Shown: positions 1-10,294, counted from the stretch's first letter. The stretch: DNA of 64,000 nucleotides from Lactobacillus paragasseri (GCF_003584685.1 NZ_AP018549.1:1860001-1924000); one strand, 5' to 3'. Notes: a model not told the origin generated them from the letters alone. Translations and numbers: made by a program.

Positions 1-33
1 AACATCCAAAACATACAATAAATCACCTACGCT

Positions 34-681
34 TTAGTGATTTGCGCCTTCAATTGCTTCAATATCGCCCTTACCATCACGTTCAACAATAGCGCTAAGA
101 GCTGCAGTTAATCCTTTAACAATGTCATCAAGCGCCATGGATGGAGTATTAGGACGGTTTACAACTTGCTCAGGTAAGAATGGAATATGAATAAATCCTG
201 CCTTAATGTTAGGAAATTCTTTATCTCTCATATATTGAACTTGATACATAATATGATTACATACATAAGTACCAGCAGTATTTGAAACGCTAGCTGGTAA
301 GCCTGCATCCCTAATTGCCTTCGCCTCTGCCTTAATTGGCAATTGTGTAAAGTAGGCAGTTTCTCCATCTTTATGAATTGGTTCACCAAGTGGTTGGTAG
401 CCTTCATTATCTGGAATTCGTCCATCATTGATATTAATTGCTACTCGCTCTGGTGTTAAGCCGAAGCGTCCGCCAGCTTGACCAACATTTAAGACATAAT
501 CAGGATTTTCTTTTTTTATTGCTTCTTTTACAACTTCAGCTGACTTATTAAAGACAGTTGGAATTTCTAACTTAACAACTTCTGCACCTTTAATTTCATC
601 AGGCAGTCTTTTAACTGCTTCAATTGCTGGATTAATTTTATCTCCCCCAAAGGGATCAAAACCTGTTACTAAAATTTTCAT
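34..681 (-). CDS. pcp: pyrrolidone-carboxylate peptidase
   Basis: Cytosolic cysteine peptidase of family C15 that removes N-terminal pyroglutamate (5-oxoproline) from peptides. At 215 aa it has the usual family length. The catalytic triad is visible: Glu78 (TPERVA), Cys141 (GTYVCNH) and His165 (GFIHIPF). It is the last gene of a three-gene minus-strand operon, 18 bp behind the DUF979 gene. The two upstream membrane proteins may carry the 5-oxoproline it releases or related peptides; that link is inference. Confidence 0.96.
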   Translation of the reverse strand: MKILVTGFDPFGGDKINPAIEAVKRLPDEIKGAEVVKLEIPTVFNKSAEVVKEAIKKENPDYVLNVGQAGGRFGLTPERVAININDGRIPDNEGYQPLGEPIHKDGETAYFTQLPIKAEAKAIRDAGLPASVSNTAGTYVCNHIMYQVQYMRDKEFPNIKAGFIHIPFLPEQVVNRPNTPSMALDDIVKGLTAALSAIVERDGKGDIEAIEGANH

Positions 682-699
682 AATATTATCCTTTCAAGA

Positions 700-1623
700 C
701 TAAAATGCCAAAAAGTACATCAAACCAATTTGAACAATCAATAATATAACTGCGATTGGGGCCTGTTGTTTAATAACGCCCATCTGATCTTTCATTTCTA
801 ACAGGGCAACGGGTAAGGTGTTAAAGTTAGCAGCCATTGGCGTTACCAACGTTCCGCAGTATCCTGATGTCATTCCAATTGCCGCAACAACTACTGGATT
901 GGCTCCTTGAGCAATTACAAATGGAATACCAATTGCTGCTGTAATTACAGCAAAGGCAGCAAAGGCATTACCCATGATATAAGTAAAGAGCGCCATCGCA
1001 ATACAGTATAACGCCACTCCTAAGAAATGATTTCCAGCTGGAAAAACATGACTAATCATATTAGCAGTTAGCTTACCAACACCGCAAGTGGTAAAGACTA
1101 CTCCAAGCATAGCTAATAGTTGCGGTAAAACGCCAGGTGCACCAACGCTTCGTACCATTCTTTGTGAGTCTTTAAAGACTTGCTTAGTCGGAGCCTTAGT
1201 TAAAATAATTGCTAAGATCAATGAAACAACAGCACCAATACCGATTCCAACTTGACCACCCAGCGGTGTAAACTGCGCAATCAAAATAGAAGTTAATGCT
1301 AAAACTATACTTGGTAAAAATACTTTAGCTCCTAAACGCTTCGCACCCTCTTGCGCGGTTTTGGGATCTAGCTTAGGCAAGCTACCAACTTGAATTTGCT
1401 TAAACAAAGCTAAAATTCCAATTACTAAAACCATCGCACCCGATACAACAGCTGGAATCCAATCTCCAAAGGCAAAAATAATTGCCAAGAAGAACCAAAA
1501 AACGGCAGTTCCAATTCTCGCCTTATTTGCCTTATCTCTTAAAGTTTCAATTCCAGCAACCGCCATACATAAACCAATCAGGGCATAAAGGATGGCGAGT
1601 AAAAAGTTAATCGTATTTTGCAT
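700..1623 (-). CDS. DUF979 family membrane protein
   Basis: Polytopic membrane protein of 307 aa with about nine hydrophobic segments and no signal peptide. It resembles the DUF979 family, which is almost always encoded beside DUF969 and often beside pcp. The pair has been proposed, from gene neighbourhood, as a 5-oxoproline transporter; that is remembered literature and not shown by this sequence. One base separates it from the DUF969 gene upstream, so the two are probably translated together as one complex. Confidence 0.85.
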   Translation of the reverse strand: MQNTINFLLAILYALIGLCMAVAGIETLRDKANKARIGTAVFWFFLAIIFAFGDWIPAVVSGAMVLVIGILALFKQIQVGSLPKLDPKTAQEGAKRLGAKVFLPSIVLALTSILIAQFTPLGGQVGIGIGAVVSLILAIILTKAPTKQVFKDSQRMVRSVGAPGVLPQLLAMLGVVFTTCGVGKLTANMISHVFPAGNHFLGVALYCIAMALFTYIMGNAFAAFAVITAAIGIPFVIAQGANPVVVAAIGMTSGYCGTLVTPMAANFNTLPVALLEMKDQMGVIKQQAPIAVILLIVQIGLMYFLAF

Positions 1624-1624
1624 T

Positions 1625-2299
1625 TTATTGACCCTCCCATTTCTTCATCTGACGGTCAAAGTAAAGATTATAAGCAAAGACTAAAACAAAAGTAATAATC
1701 GCAATTGGAATCGTATTAAGCACAATTCCAACCGGATCAACCTTATAGCCAAGCGACTTCATTGTTGAAGAAATTAAAAGCACACCACCTGAAGCCACAA
1801 ACAAGTTTTGAGCAAAGAAGTTACCAAAGTTATCAACTGCTGCACTACGACCCTTAATTAAGTCAATCTCTGACTCAGTTAATTTCTTCTTATCTTGGTC
1901 TTCAGCAGCAGCAATTACCATTGGCGCAATTAATGGACGAACGAATTGAACTTGTCCTTGAAGAGAAATTCCAAAGACACCAGCTAATTCACGAATTAAA
2001 AGATAGATATTTAAAATCTTTCCAGCAGTTAATTTCTTCAACTTTTTAATCGCATTAACTGCATAATCTCTTAACCCATGAGATTCAACTAGTCCAATCA
2101 TTGGTAAAGTTAAGAAGAACAAACTTACCATTCGGTTGTCTACAAAACTCTTTCCAATTACTTCCAGCAACTTAACAAAATCCATTCCTGAGAATAGTCC
2201 CGTTACAATTGCTGCGATAACTACAACTGCGGTTGTGTCCCACTTTAGGACAAAGCCGACCACAATTATTAATATTCCTAACAGCTTTAAATATTCCAT
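1625..2299 (-). CDS. DUF969 family membrane protein
   Basis: Membrane protein of 224 aa and first gene of the DUF969-DUF979-pcp operon. It has an N-terminal hydrophobic pair, a basic loop (IKKLKKL) and further membrane spans in the C-terminal half. It is the usual partner of DUF979. The start is preceded by a GGAAGGGG-like ribosome binding site on the minus strand. A minus-strand TATAAT lies at 2344-2349, but I see no convincing -35 element. Substrate unknown; pyroglutamate is the best guess from context. Confidence 0.85.
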   Translation of the reverse strand: MEYLKLLGILIIVVGFVLKWDTTAVVVIAAIVTGLFSGMDFVKLLEVIGKSFVDNRMVSLFFLTLPMIGLVESHGLRDYAVNAIKKLKKLTAGKILNIYLLIRELAGVFGISLQGQVQFVRPLIAPMVIAAAEDQDKKKLTESEIDLIKGRSAAVDNFGNFFAQNLFVASGGVLLISSTMKSLGYKVDPVGIVLNTIPIAIITFVLVFAYNLYFDRQMKKWEGQ

Positions 2300-2405
2300 A
2301 CTACCCCTTCCTTAAATAAAAAATAGAAAAATACTATAAAAGTATTATACAAAATATAATAAAAAAATACGAAGATTAACCTGCTCTTAGCATTAAGTAA
2401 CTTGC

Positions 2406-2435
2406 TTGACCCCCCCATCTGGATATACTTATGTT
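2406..2435 (+). promoter_or_regulatory. promoter with C7 tract in its spacer
   Basis: TTGACC at 2406-2411 and TATGTT at 2430-2435, 18 bp apart, in front of the first EIIC gene. The -35 runs into seven consecutive C residues (2410-2416), which is unusual in such AT-rich DNA. Because the tract lies between the -35 core and the -10, a slip would change the spacer length. Confidence 0.5.
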
Positions 2436-2459
2436 ATTAGTTACAAGGGATGATCACCA

Positions 2460-3914
2460 TTGATGAATACTATTAATTTTTTCTTTAATTCTTTTGGTAC
2501 AACGATAGTTATACCAACAACAATTTTTATCATCGCTTTATTCGTAGGGTATGATCCTAAGAAAAGCTTGCTTTATGGTCTTTATGCAGGAATTGGTTTG
2601 ACTGGTTTTTCATGGATTATCAATCAATTTACTCCAATAGTTATCAAAATTGTTTATAAAATGGTCAACAACACTGGAATTAAAAGCCCCATCGTTGACA
2701 TAGGCTGGGAGGCTGGAGCAGTTGCCAGTTTTGGATCAGCTATTGGTTTAACATTTTTTATATTTGGACTATTGGTAGAAATAATCTTATTTGCTACAAG
2801 AATTACAAAAGTCTTCATGCCATCCAACTTATGGAATAACTTTGTTTTTATGCTCTGGGGAAGTCTGGCATTCTACGTTACTCATGATTGGTGGCTTTCC
2901 TTAGGGCTTTCATTCTTCATGCTTCTCTACACGCTACTTTTTGCCGAAATTCAAGCAGACCGTTGGTCAACTTACTATAAAAGCAAAAACATTACTGTTT
3001 GCTCCGCACAAAATATAGTTCAAACAATTCCCGCTATTTTACTTGATCCGCTTTGGAATCGACTAGGTTTTAATCGAACTACTCTCACACCAACCACCTT
3101 AAAGCATAAGCTAGGAATATTTGGTGAATCTCCAATTCTAGGAGCTGCTTTAGGACTATTTATCAGCCTAATTGCAAATATCAAAGAGCTCAACCAAGTC
3201 AGTGCTTGGGAGCAAATCTTTCAATTTACTATTCAATTATCAGCTGTAATTACCATTTTTCCTCTGATTGCAACAGTCTTTAATATGGCCTTTACTCCTT
3301 TGGCTGAACAAATAGATAAAAGTCGTAAGCAAAAGCAAAAATCCAATTCTGGCATTGAAATAAATCCAATTCATGATAAAAAAAGATGGTTTCTGGCAGT
3401 TGACGATAGCGTAGGATATGGTGAATCGGCTACTATAATTTCAGGAATAGTTTTAATTCCAATTATGCTTATCTTAGCTTTCCTTTTGCCTGGCAACAAA
3501 ACTTTGCCAATCGTTGATTTGGTTTTACTTCCATTTATGGTGGAATCAATCGTGGCAATAACAAATGGTAATATTCTAAAAGTTATCGCAACTAGTATAG
3601 TCTGGTTTAGTTTAGGACTTTATACAGCTAGCTGGTTAGGGCCAATCTATACTCATGCTATTGCTCATTATGGCGTAACAATTCCCTCTGGCATTATTCT
3701 AGTCACTAGCTTTAGTTTGATGGCTCAACCTTTTAATGCATTGATCTTTACTGCCTTTATTTCTCGCAATCCTTTTTGGATTAGCTTATGTATTATCATT
3801 TATTTAATTTTATTATTTATTCTTAGACGATATCGTTCACAAATTTGGATTTACTTAAACAAGATGGCTGCTAAAAATATCCAGATAAAGCATAAGTCAT
3901 CTTTTCAAAAATAA
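2460..3914 (+). CDS. PTS EIIC component, galactitol (Gat) family
   Basis: Integral membrane permease of 484 aa with many hydrophobic segments, resembling EIIC of the galactitol/galactofuranose class of the phosphotransferase system. The conserved aspartate-rich stretch FLAVDDSVGYGESATI lies in the C-terminal half. It would carry a sugar or polyol together with EIIA and EIIB, neither of which is encoded nearby. The start is TTG at 2460, or ATG at 2463; spacing to AAGGGA (2445-2450) and alignment to the paralogue slightly favour 2460. It forms a tandem pair with the next gene. Confidence 0.85.
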   Translation: MMNTINFFFNSFGTTIVIPTTIFIIALFVGYDPKKSLLYGLYAGIGLTGFSWIINQFTPIVIKIVYKMVNNTGIKSPIVDIGWEAGAVASFGSAIGLTFFIFGLLVEIILFATRITKVFMPSNLWNNFVFMLWGSLAFYVTHDWWLSLGLSFFMLLYTLLFAEIQADRWSTYYKSKNITVCSAQNIVQTIPAILLDPLWNRLGFNRTTLTPTTLKHKLGIFGESPILGAALGLFISLIANIKELNQVSAWEQIFQFTIQLSAVITIFPLIATVFNMAFTPLAEQIDKSRKQKQKSNSGIEINPIHDKKRWFLAVDDSVGYGESATIISGIVLIPIMLILAFLLPGNKTLPIVDLVLLPFMVESIVAITNGNILKVIATSIVWFSLGLYTASWLGPIYTHAIAHYGVTIPSGIILVTSFSLMAQPFNALIFTAFISRNPFWISLCIIIYLILLFILRRYRSQIWIYLNKMAAKNIQIKHKSSFQK

Positions 3915-4029
3915 AATAATTTAAACTTACTAGCACACTGATATACATAATTCTAATTATTAGCCTTCTTTTTTCTTCTTTTCTATACTAAGATTGGATG
4001 CTTGAGATGGAAAGAAAAGAGGCAAACTA

Positions 4030-5484
4030 ATGCTAAACAATATTCATACTTTTTTTAATGCCTTCGGTGCCACAGTGATTGTTCCTGTTATGATCTTTAT
4101 CATTGCCTTATTTTTAAAAGTAAAACCTAAAAAAGCAATGATGTGCGCACTCTATGCAGGAGTTGGCTTAACTGGATTTTCTTGGATCATTAATGAGTTT
4201 ACTCCTGTAGTGACAAAGATTGTCCGGCAAATGGTTGATAATACTGGAATTAAATTGCCTATTGTCGATATTGGCTGGCAGGCTGGTTCTCTTGCAAGTT
4301 TTGGATCTCCAGTTGGTTTAACCTTTTTTGTCTTTGGACTAATTGCAGAATTTATTTTGTTTGCTGTTGGCGTTACTAAAGTTTTTATGCCCTCAAATCT
4401 TTGGAACAATTTTGGTTTCATGATTTGGGGTACATTAGCTTTTTATGTAACTCATAATTGGTGGATCTCCCTTGGATTATCCTTTTTCATGCTGCTTTAT
4501 ACCTTATTGTTAGCTGAAATCCAAGCGGACCGTTGGTCAAGATACTACAAGATTGAAAATACTACTGTTTGTGCTGCTCAAAATATCGTCCAAACAGTTC
4601 CAGCTATTCTGCTTGATCCGCTTTGGAATATGCTTGGCTTCAATAAGGCAAATCTAACCCCAGCAGCCTTTAAAAACAAATTTGGCGTCTTCGGTGAGCC
4701 AACCACATTAGGAGCTATCCTAGGAATAGTAATTGGTATCTTAGGCAATCTTAAAGATTTAGCTACCATCAAAGCTTGGGGGCAAATTTTCCAATTTGCC
4801 ATTCAATTATCAGCTGTGATGACCATCTTTCCTTTAGTTACTAATGTCTTCAGTAAAGCTTTTACTCCGCTAGCCAAGCAGATTGATCAAACAAGAAAGC
4901 AAAATGCTAATCAGCAGCCAGAAGTAGATCCAGTTCATGATAAAAAGCGCTGGTTCTTAGCAGTTGATGACGGTGTAGGATATGGTGAATCAGCTACGAT
5001 TATTTCTGGCATAATCTTAATCCCAATCATGGTTGTTATTGCTTTTCTTTTACCTGGAAACAAAACGCTTCCTGTAGTTGATTTAATCTCACTACCGTTT
5101 ATGGTTGAATCAATTGTTGCTATTACTGACGGCAATATCTTAAAAGTTATTGCAAACGGCGTTATCTGGTTTAGCTTAGGTTTATATGCTGCTAGTTGGC
5201 TTGGTTCAATTTATACGGGTGCTATTTCTCAGTATGGCGCTGCTATCCCAGCCGGAATTGTCTTAGTAACTAGTTTTAATTTGATGGCTCGGCCTCTTAA
5301 CGCTTTAGTCTTTGCCGCCTTTATTTCACAAAATCCGCTCTGGATCAGTTTATGCATCATTGTTTATTTAGTCCTGTTATATATTTTAAGAAAATATCGT
5401 TCACAAATTTGGATCTACTTAAACAAGATGGCTGCTAAAAATGTTCATGCAAAGGAAGACCTTAAATCATCCCCTAAGGACTGA
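4030..5484 (+). CDS. PTS EIIC component, galactitol (Gat) family, tandem paralogue
   Basis: Second EIIC of 484 aa, clearly homologous along its whole length to the preceding gene (shared stretches include FAEIQADRWS/LAEIQADRWS and RSQIWIYLNKMAAKN). The 115-bp gap between them contains a TATACT-like -10 but no clear -35. No EIIA or EIIB is present, so both copies must use partners from other loci or have lost phosphotransfer. Likely a local duplication followed by divergence in substrate or expression. Confidence 0.87.
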   Translation: MLNNIHTFFNAFGATVIVPVMIFIIALFLKVKPKKAMMCALYAGVGLTGFSWIINEFTPVVTKIVRQMVDNTGIKLPIVDIGWQAGSLASFGSPVGLTFFVFGLIAEFILFAVGVTKVFMPSNLWNNFGFMIWGTLAFYVTHNWWISLGLSFFMLLYTLLLAEIQADRWSRYYKIENTTVCAAQNIVQTVPAILLDPLWNMLGFNKANLTPAAFKNKFGVFGEPTTLGAILGIVIGILGNLKDLATIKAWGQIFQFAIQLSAVMTIFPLVTNVFSKAFTPLAKQIDQTRKQNANQQPEVDPVHDKKRWFLAVDDGVGYGESATIISGIILIPIMVVIAFLLPGNKTLPVVDLISLPFMVESIVAITDGNILKVIANGVIWFSLGLYAASWLGSIYTGAISQYGAAIPAGIVLVTSFNLMARPLNALVFAAFISQNPLWISLCIIVYLVLLYILRKYRSQIWIYLNKMAAKNVHAKEDLKSSPKD

Positions 5485-5530
5485 ATTTGTTACAATAAGA
5501 ACAAAGGACCTACAAAAGGACGTGAAGATA

Positions 5531-6040
5531 ATGTCAAAATTTAGTTGGAAAAATGTATTAATTGCAGGTACTGCTGCTGGTGTTATTTCTGGATTAGTTA
5601 AGTTAGGCTGGGAAAATATTCTCCCTCCAAGAACACCAGAGAGAAATAAAACCAATCCACCACAAAAATTACTTGAACAAATGGGTGTACCCGCTAAATT
5701 AACTCACGCAACTTACACTTATTCTGGTGAAAAATTACCATGGGTAAGCTATCTAGTTCACTTTGGATTTTCTATTTCCTTTGCAACAACCTATGCTGCC
5801 TTGCTCGAAAAGAAGGTTAAGTGGCTAACTGTTGATCAAGGAGTTCCATTTGGTTTAGCAGTTTGGATTGCTTTTCACTTAGTAATCATGCCATTAATGA
5901 AGACTGTTCCTTCTCCTAAAGACCAGCCACTAGAAGAACATGTCTCAGAAGCACTAGGCCATATTGCTTGGATGTGGACTAATAATGAAATTGCAGAAGT
6001 TGTCTTAGAACAATTAAGACATAATAAAAAGGAGCATTAG
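5531..6040 (+). CDS. YagU-like (DUF1440) membrane protein
   Basis: 169-aa protein with an N-terminal hydrophobic segment (VLIAGTAAGVISGLVKLGW) and two or three more in the middle, resembling the YagU/DUF1440 family of inner-membrane proteins, linked in E. coli to acid tolerance. The start is ATG 5531, with AAAGGACGTGAAGATA before it; a longer frame from 5441 overlaps the previous gene and lacks a ribosome binding site. The stop codon lies inside the terminator hairpin. Biochemical role unknown. Confidence 0.8.
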   Translation: MSKFSWKNVLIAGTAAGVISGLVKLGWENILPPRTPERNKTNPPQKLLEQMGVPAKLTHATYTYSGEKLPWVSYLVHFGFSISFATTYAALLEKKVKWLTVDQGVPFGLAVWIAFHLVIMPLMKTVPSPKDQPLEEHVSEALGHIAWMWTNNEIAEVVLEQLRHNKKEH

Positions 6041-6055
6041 TGCTCCTTTTCTTTT
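6027..6055 (+). terminator. intrinsic terminator after YagU-like gene
   Basis: Stem AAAGGAGCA / TGCTCCTTT with a very short loop followed by TTCTTTT. It includes the TAG stop of the upstream gene and can also serve the convergent CPBP gene. Confidence 0.85.
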
Positions 6056-6056
6056 A

Positions 6057-6704
6057 CTATAAAATTGAGAGGATATTATTTAGCATATGCGTTAAGATCG
6101 AATATCTAATATCCTTTGTTTCCACATATGTCCATGCAAGGATCATTCCCATTACCCAGTAGAGATAAATAAATTTACTAAACATTGGATCATGACCATA
6201 AGCAAAAACAAAACCACTTGCTACAACGCCAACCCACTTATTAAGGTTGTTATCTGCTGGGAAGAAAGTATTAAAGAATAGCGCTCTAAAAATGAATTCT
6301 TCACAAATTGGAGCTACTACAACAAGCAAAATATTAAACATCGGCGATGCTACTTTCCTAACCTCGTCAAGTTCTGCTTGGTTCTGAGAAACAGTATTTC
6401 CGCCAATCAATCTAATATAAGCTACTTGAAAAATTACCAGAGCAAAAAAGGCAGCTACTGCGATAATAATTCTCTTCACATCCCAGTGCGGTTTAGCATT
6501 AAAGAACCAATCATTTTCCTGCTTAAGCTCTCTTTTATAAATCCAATACATCCAGTAAATCACCGCTACCGTTAAAACGGCTAGAATAATTGCAAATAAT
6601 AAGTTCACCTTTTTTTGTGCGTATCCTAATTGCAAAACTGTATAAAACACAAAGGCAATAATAATTACTGCTAAATTACCTAAAAAGCGTAAAAAAGTCT
6701 TCAT
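6057..6704 (-). CDS. CPBP family intramembrane metalloprotease
   Basis: Membrane protein of 215 aa with an Abi/CPBP (CAAX protease and bacteriocin-processing) domain in its C-terminal half. The metal-binding motifs are present: EE-x3-R in CEEFIFRAL, FxxxH in FAYGHD, and HxxxN in THMLNN. In lactobacilli such proteins are often connected to bacteriocin self-immunity or processing, but this copy is 11 kb from the bacteriocin genes and monocistronic. Function beyond protease fold is not determined. Confidence 0.85.
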   Translation of the reverse strand: MKTFLRFLGNLAVIIIAFVFYTVLQLGYAQKKVNLLFAIILAVLTVAVIYWMYWIYKRELKQENDWFFNAKPHWDVKRIIIAVAAFFALVIFQVAYIRLIGGNTVSQNQAELDEVRKVASPMFNILLVVVAPICEEFIFRALFFNTFFPADNNLNKWVGVVASGFVFAYGHDPMFSKFIYLYWVMGMILAWTYVETKDIRYSILTHMLNNILSIL

Positions 6705-6784
6705 TCGAACACTTCCCCTAATTGAAATTACCTACTTTTTTTTCTTTATAATTATTTATCAAAAAGACATAAGGACATTTAATC

Positions 6785-7906
6785 ATGCAATCACAACTCA
6801 TGCAATCTTTACATCAATTTCTTAATTTTACCATGCATCATAGAGTAACAATTACTACTTTATTGATGTTTATGTTTTTATTACTATTTTTATTTTCCTG
6901 GCTAATTGAGCCGCGTCGCTTAATTAATGGATTAATCTTTACAGCATTTGGGCTTACATTTTTGACTTGGGCAGCAATATTGATCTTTTCACAGCATAAT
7001 GTTATCTTCACCTCTTCATTTTCATTTATAGCCTTGGCTTTCTTGTTTGGGATTTTTTTCCTAGTTACATTCTCATGGATTTTCTTTCTATGGAATGCTT
7101 ATTTTGTCTGGAAATATGAAAGTCACTCGCTTCCAAACCTTTTAACTCTCATCATTGGATTGTTCTTAGTAGGATTATGGACGTTATATCGTTTAGGCGT
7201 CTTTCATAAGCTACCAAGCTGGCTTCACTCTTTAGTTGCCGGCGCAGCTTTAATTGCTTTTTATTTATTGTTTGTAATGTACAATTTCTTACTTAACCTA
7301 GTCTTATATCAGATTGTTCCGCGACGCTACAAACAAGACTACTTAATCGTTTTAGGCGCAGGTCTTATTAATGGTAAAAAAGTTTCACGACTTCTTGGCT
7401 CAAGAATTGACCGTGCAATTGCCTTTTCTAATAAACAATATGATAAAGGCCACAAGCGCCCTAAATTGATCATGTCTGGTGGACAAGGTAAAGACGAAGA
7501 TTTGTCAGAAGCAGAAGCAATGAAAGATTATGCAGTTAAACGCGGTTATGACCCTGATTTAATCTTACTTGAAGACAAATCAACCAATACTTATCAAAAT
7601 ATGGTCTACTCTAAAGCTGTTGCTATCAAAGATTATGGCAATGAAAAGTTCAAGGTAAAATTTTTTACTAATAACTATCATCTTTTTAGAGCCGGATTGT
7701 ATGCGAAAATGGCGCATTTAAAGGCTAACGGTATCGGCGCAACAACTAGATTTTATTTCTTGCCTAATGCTACTATCCGTGAATTCGCTGGTGTCTTTAT
7801 CATGCATAAGAAGCGCCACTTTGTTATTATTGGGTTAATTGCAATTCTATTTATAATTCAAGCAATATTCGCTCTATTAGGTTGGAGCAAATACATAATT
7901 GCTTAG
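6785..7906 (+). CDS. YdcF/SanA-like (DUF218) membrane protein
   Basis: 373-aa protein with five or six N-terminal membrane segments (to about residue 180) followed by a DUF218 domain starting at DYLIVLGAGL and containing MSGGQGKDE, SEAEAM and EDKSTNTYQNM, then a final hydrophobic helix. This architecture matches envelope-associated YdcF family members. The ribosome binding site is AAGGAC before ATG 6785. It lies 12 bp before the ABC transporter and is probably cotranscribed with it. Confidence 0.85.
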   Translation: MQSQLMQSLHQFLNFTMHHRVTITTLLMFMFLLLFLFSWLIEPRRLINGLIFTAFGLTFLTWAAILIFSQHNVIFTSSFSFIALAFLFGIFFLVTFSWIFFLWNAYFVWKYESHSLPNLLTLIIGLFLVGLWTLYRLGVFHKLPSWLHSLVAGAALIAFYLLFVMYNFLLNLVLYQIVPRRYKQDYLIVLGAGLINGKKVSRLLGSRIDRAIAFSNKQYDKGHKRPKLIMSGGQGKDEDLSEAEAMKDYAVKRGYDPDLILLEDKSTNTYQNMVYSKAVAIKDYGNEKFKVKFFTNNYHLFRAGLYAKMAHLKANGIGATTRFYFLPNATIREFAGVFIMHKKRHFVIIGLIAILFIIQAIFALLGWSKYIIA

Positions 7907-7918
7907 AAGGGAATAAAC

Positions 7919-10258
7919 ATGCTACAGCTTTTACATTTAAAAAAGACATATCATGTCGGAGACACTGTTACACATGCTCTTAATGACGTTACAATCAACT
8001 TTCGTAACAGCGAATTTGTAGCCATTCTAGGTCCAAGTGGCTCTGGAAAAACAACACTTTTAAACGTAATCGGTGGCTTAGACCATTACGATTCTGGTGA
8101 CATCATCATTAACGGTAAGTCTACCAAGAACTTTTCTCAAACTGACTGGGATGCTTACCGTAACAATTCTGTTGGCTTTATCTTTCAAAGCTACAATTTA
8201 ATTTCTCATCTTTCAATCATTGAAAATGTTGAACTTGGGATGACGCTTTCTGGCGTAAGTAGCAATGAACGCCATGAAAAAGCGGTTGCTGCTTTAAAGC
8301 GTGTTGGCCTTGGCGATCATTTAAAAAAGCGTCCTAACCAATTATCGGGTGGACAAATGCAACGTGTCGCTATTGCCCGGGCAATAGCTAATGATCCGGA
8401 TATTCTTTTGTGTGACGAACCAACTGGTGCTTTAGATACTAAGACTAGCGAAAGTATCATGAAGTTAATTAAAGAATTGAGCCATGATAAGTTAGTCATC
8501 ATGGTAACTCACAACCCAGAATTAGCCGAAGAATATGCTAGCCGAATTGTTCATTTTCAAGATGGTAAAATTCTCAGCGATTCAAATCCTTTTGAACCAA
8601 AGAAAAAAGTAGCAGACACCTTTAAACTCAAAAAAACGAAGATGTCTTACTGGAATGCACTAAAGTTAAGTTTTACTAACATTATGACTAAAAAAGGCAG
8701 GACCTTTTTAACTGCCTTTGCTTCCAGTATCGGAATCATTGGAATTGCAATTGTCTTAGCCTTGTCTCATGGTTTTCAAAAGCAAATTAACGACACAAAG
8801 AGCAAAACGTTAGCCAAGTTTCCGATTTCTATTTCACAAACAGCAACCGATATGAATGCTGCTACAAGTCGAAACGAATCAGATAAAAACGTCAAAAATA
8901 AGGGCTATTTAGTTGCGTCTAAGCCTGACAATGAAAAGAATACGCACGAAAACAAAATCACCCAGTCTTACATTAATTACGTCAAAAAGATTGATCCTGA
9001 TTATGCTAACAATATTTCCTTCATCCGTGGCACTCAGCTTAATCTTTTAACTAATGATAATGGAAAAATTAAACACGTAGAGTTTTCTAATGTTAATAAT
9101 TCCGGTTCAGCTATTGCAAGTGCACAGCTACAGGGAATGAACAGCGTTGGGATTAATACCAGCGTCTTTCCAAAAACACTCGATTCAAAGCAAGGAACAT
9201 TTTTAAAAGATAATTACCAAATCCTTGCTGGATCATGGCCTAAGTCAAACAATGATGTAGTTCTCGTTTTAAATAATAAAAATCAAGCCAACATTAACGC
9301 ACTTAAGAATTTAGGTATTTCAATTAAAGATGGTCAAAAGTTAGAACTTAATAAAATTGTTGGTCGAACTTTTAAAGTGATCAATAATAACGATTACTAC
9401 CAAGAACTACCTACTGGCAACTTTGTTCCGCAAAAAGCTTCTAAGTCAATGTATGATTCAAGCAATTTAACTCTAAAGTTAACTGCTGTCATTCGCGGTA
9501 AAAATAATAGTCAAATGGCTCTTTTAGATAACGGAATTGCTTACAGCGATGGTTTGACGCAAGAAATCATTAAACAAAATGAAAATTCAAACATTGTTAA
9601 AGCTCAAAAAAATAGCTCAACTAACGTCATGACTAATCAGCCAATGAACAAAAATCAAAAAGAGCAATTCATTGCTTCTCTAGGTGGCTCTAGCATCCCT
9701 AGCGGTATTCTTATTTATCCAAATTCCTTTAAGTCAAAAGATAAAGTACTTGATTACTTAGACAAATACAATAAAGGAAAGGCGAAAAAGAACCAGATTA
9801 TTTATACTGATATGTCAGGTACAGTAACTAAATTAACTGGTGGTTTGCTTGATGGTATCACCGATGTTTTAGTTGCCTTTGCTGGAATTTCATTAGTAAC
9901 CTCTATGATTATGATCGGTATTTTAACCTACACTTCTGTCTTAGAACGAACTAAGGAAATCGGTGTGTTAAAGGCTCTTGGAGCTAGAAAGCGCGACATT
10001 ACTCGTGTCTTTGATGCAGAAACATTTATTTTAGGACTCTTTTCTGGTATTTTAGGTATTTTCATTGCTTACCTATGTACCTTCCCAATTAATGCTGTTT
10101 TATACGCAATTACTAATATGAGCAACGTGGCTCAGCTTGATCCAACGCAAGCTTTAATCTTAGTAATTATCAGTACTATTTTAACTATGCTTGGTGGACA
10201 CATTCCTGCTAGAATGGCAGCTAAGAAAGATGCCGCAATTGCATTAAGAAGTGAATAA
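7919..10258 (+). CDS. MacB-like ABC transporter, ATPase fused to permease
   Basis: 779-aa fusion. Residues 1 to about 230 are an ABC ATPase with Walker [10 protein letters not shown] near residues 39-47, signature LSGGQMQR near 142 and Walker [13 protein letters not shown]. The remainder is an FtsX/MacB permease with one membrane helix near 260, a large extracytoplasmic domain (about 290-620) and three C-terminal helices. MacB-type transporters act as mechanotransmitters for peptide or antibiotic export, resistance or lipoprotein handling. No two-component system or partner protein is adjacent, so the substrate is open. Confidence 0.9.
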   Translation: MLQLLHLKKTYHVGDTVTHALNDVTINFRNSEFVAILGPSGSGKTTLLNVIGGLDHYDSGDIIINGKSTKNFSQTDWDAYRNNSVGFIFQSYNLISHLSIIENVELGMTLSGVSSNERHEKAVAALKRVGLGDHLKKRPNQLSGGQMQRVAIARAIANDPDILLCDEPTGALDTKTSESIMKLIKELSHDKLVIMVTHNPELAEEYASRIVHFQDGKILSDSNPFEPKKKVADTFKLKKTKMSYWNALKLSFTNIMTKKGRTFLTAFASSIGIIGIAIVLALSHGFQKQINDTKSKTLAKFPISISQTATDMNAATSRNESDKNVKNKGYLVASKPDNEKNTHENKITQSYINYVKKIDPDYANNISFIRGTQLNLLTNDNGKIKHVEFSNVNNSGSAIASAQLQGMNSVGINTSVFPKTLDSKQGTFLKDNYQILAGSWPKSNNDVVLVLNNKNQANINALKNLGISIKDGQKLELNKIVGRTFKVINNNDYYQELPTGNFVPQKASKSMYDSSNLTLKLTAVIRGKNNSQMALLDNGIAYSDGLTQEIIKQNENSNIVKAQKNSSTNVMTNQPMNKNQKEQFIASLGGSSIPSGILIYPNSFKSKDKVLDYLDKYNKGKAKKNQIIYTDMSGTVTKLTGGLLDGITDVLVAFAGISLVTSMIMIGILTYTSVLERTKEIGVLKALGARKRDITRVFDAETFILGLFSGILGIFIAYLCTFPINAVLYAITNMSNVAQLDPTQALILVIISTILTMLGGHIPARMAAKKDAAIALRSE

Positions 10259-10294
10259 AAAAACAGGACTTCAACTTTGAAGCCCTGTTTTTTT
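10259..10294 (+). terminator. intrinsic terminator
   Basis: AAACAGG-CTTCAA stem with matching TTGAAG-CCTGTTT arm followed by seven T residues. Ends the DUF218-ABC unit. Confidence 0.9.

Noticed and set aside
6057..6704. CPBP protease as immunity protein of the bacteriocin at 17.5 kb
   Set aside because: It is 11 kb away with its own terminator, and a small membrane protein directly follows the bacteriocin genes.
8317..8502. Antisense frame across the ABC ATPase region
   Set aside because: Mirror frame of conserved Walker/signature coding sequence with no ribosome binding site; many similar antisense frames across the window were dropped for the same reason.
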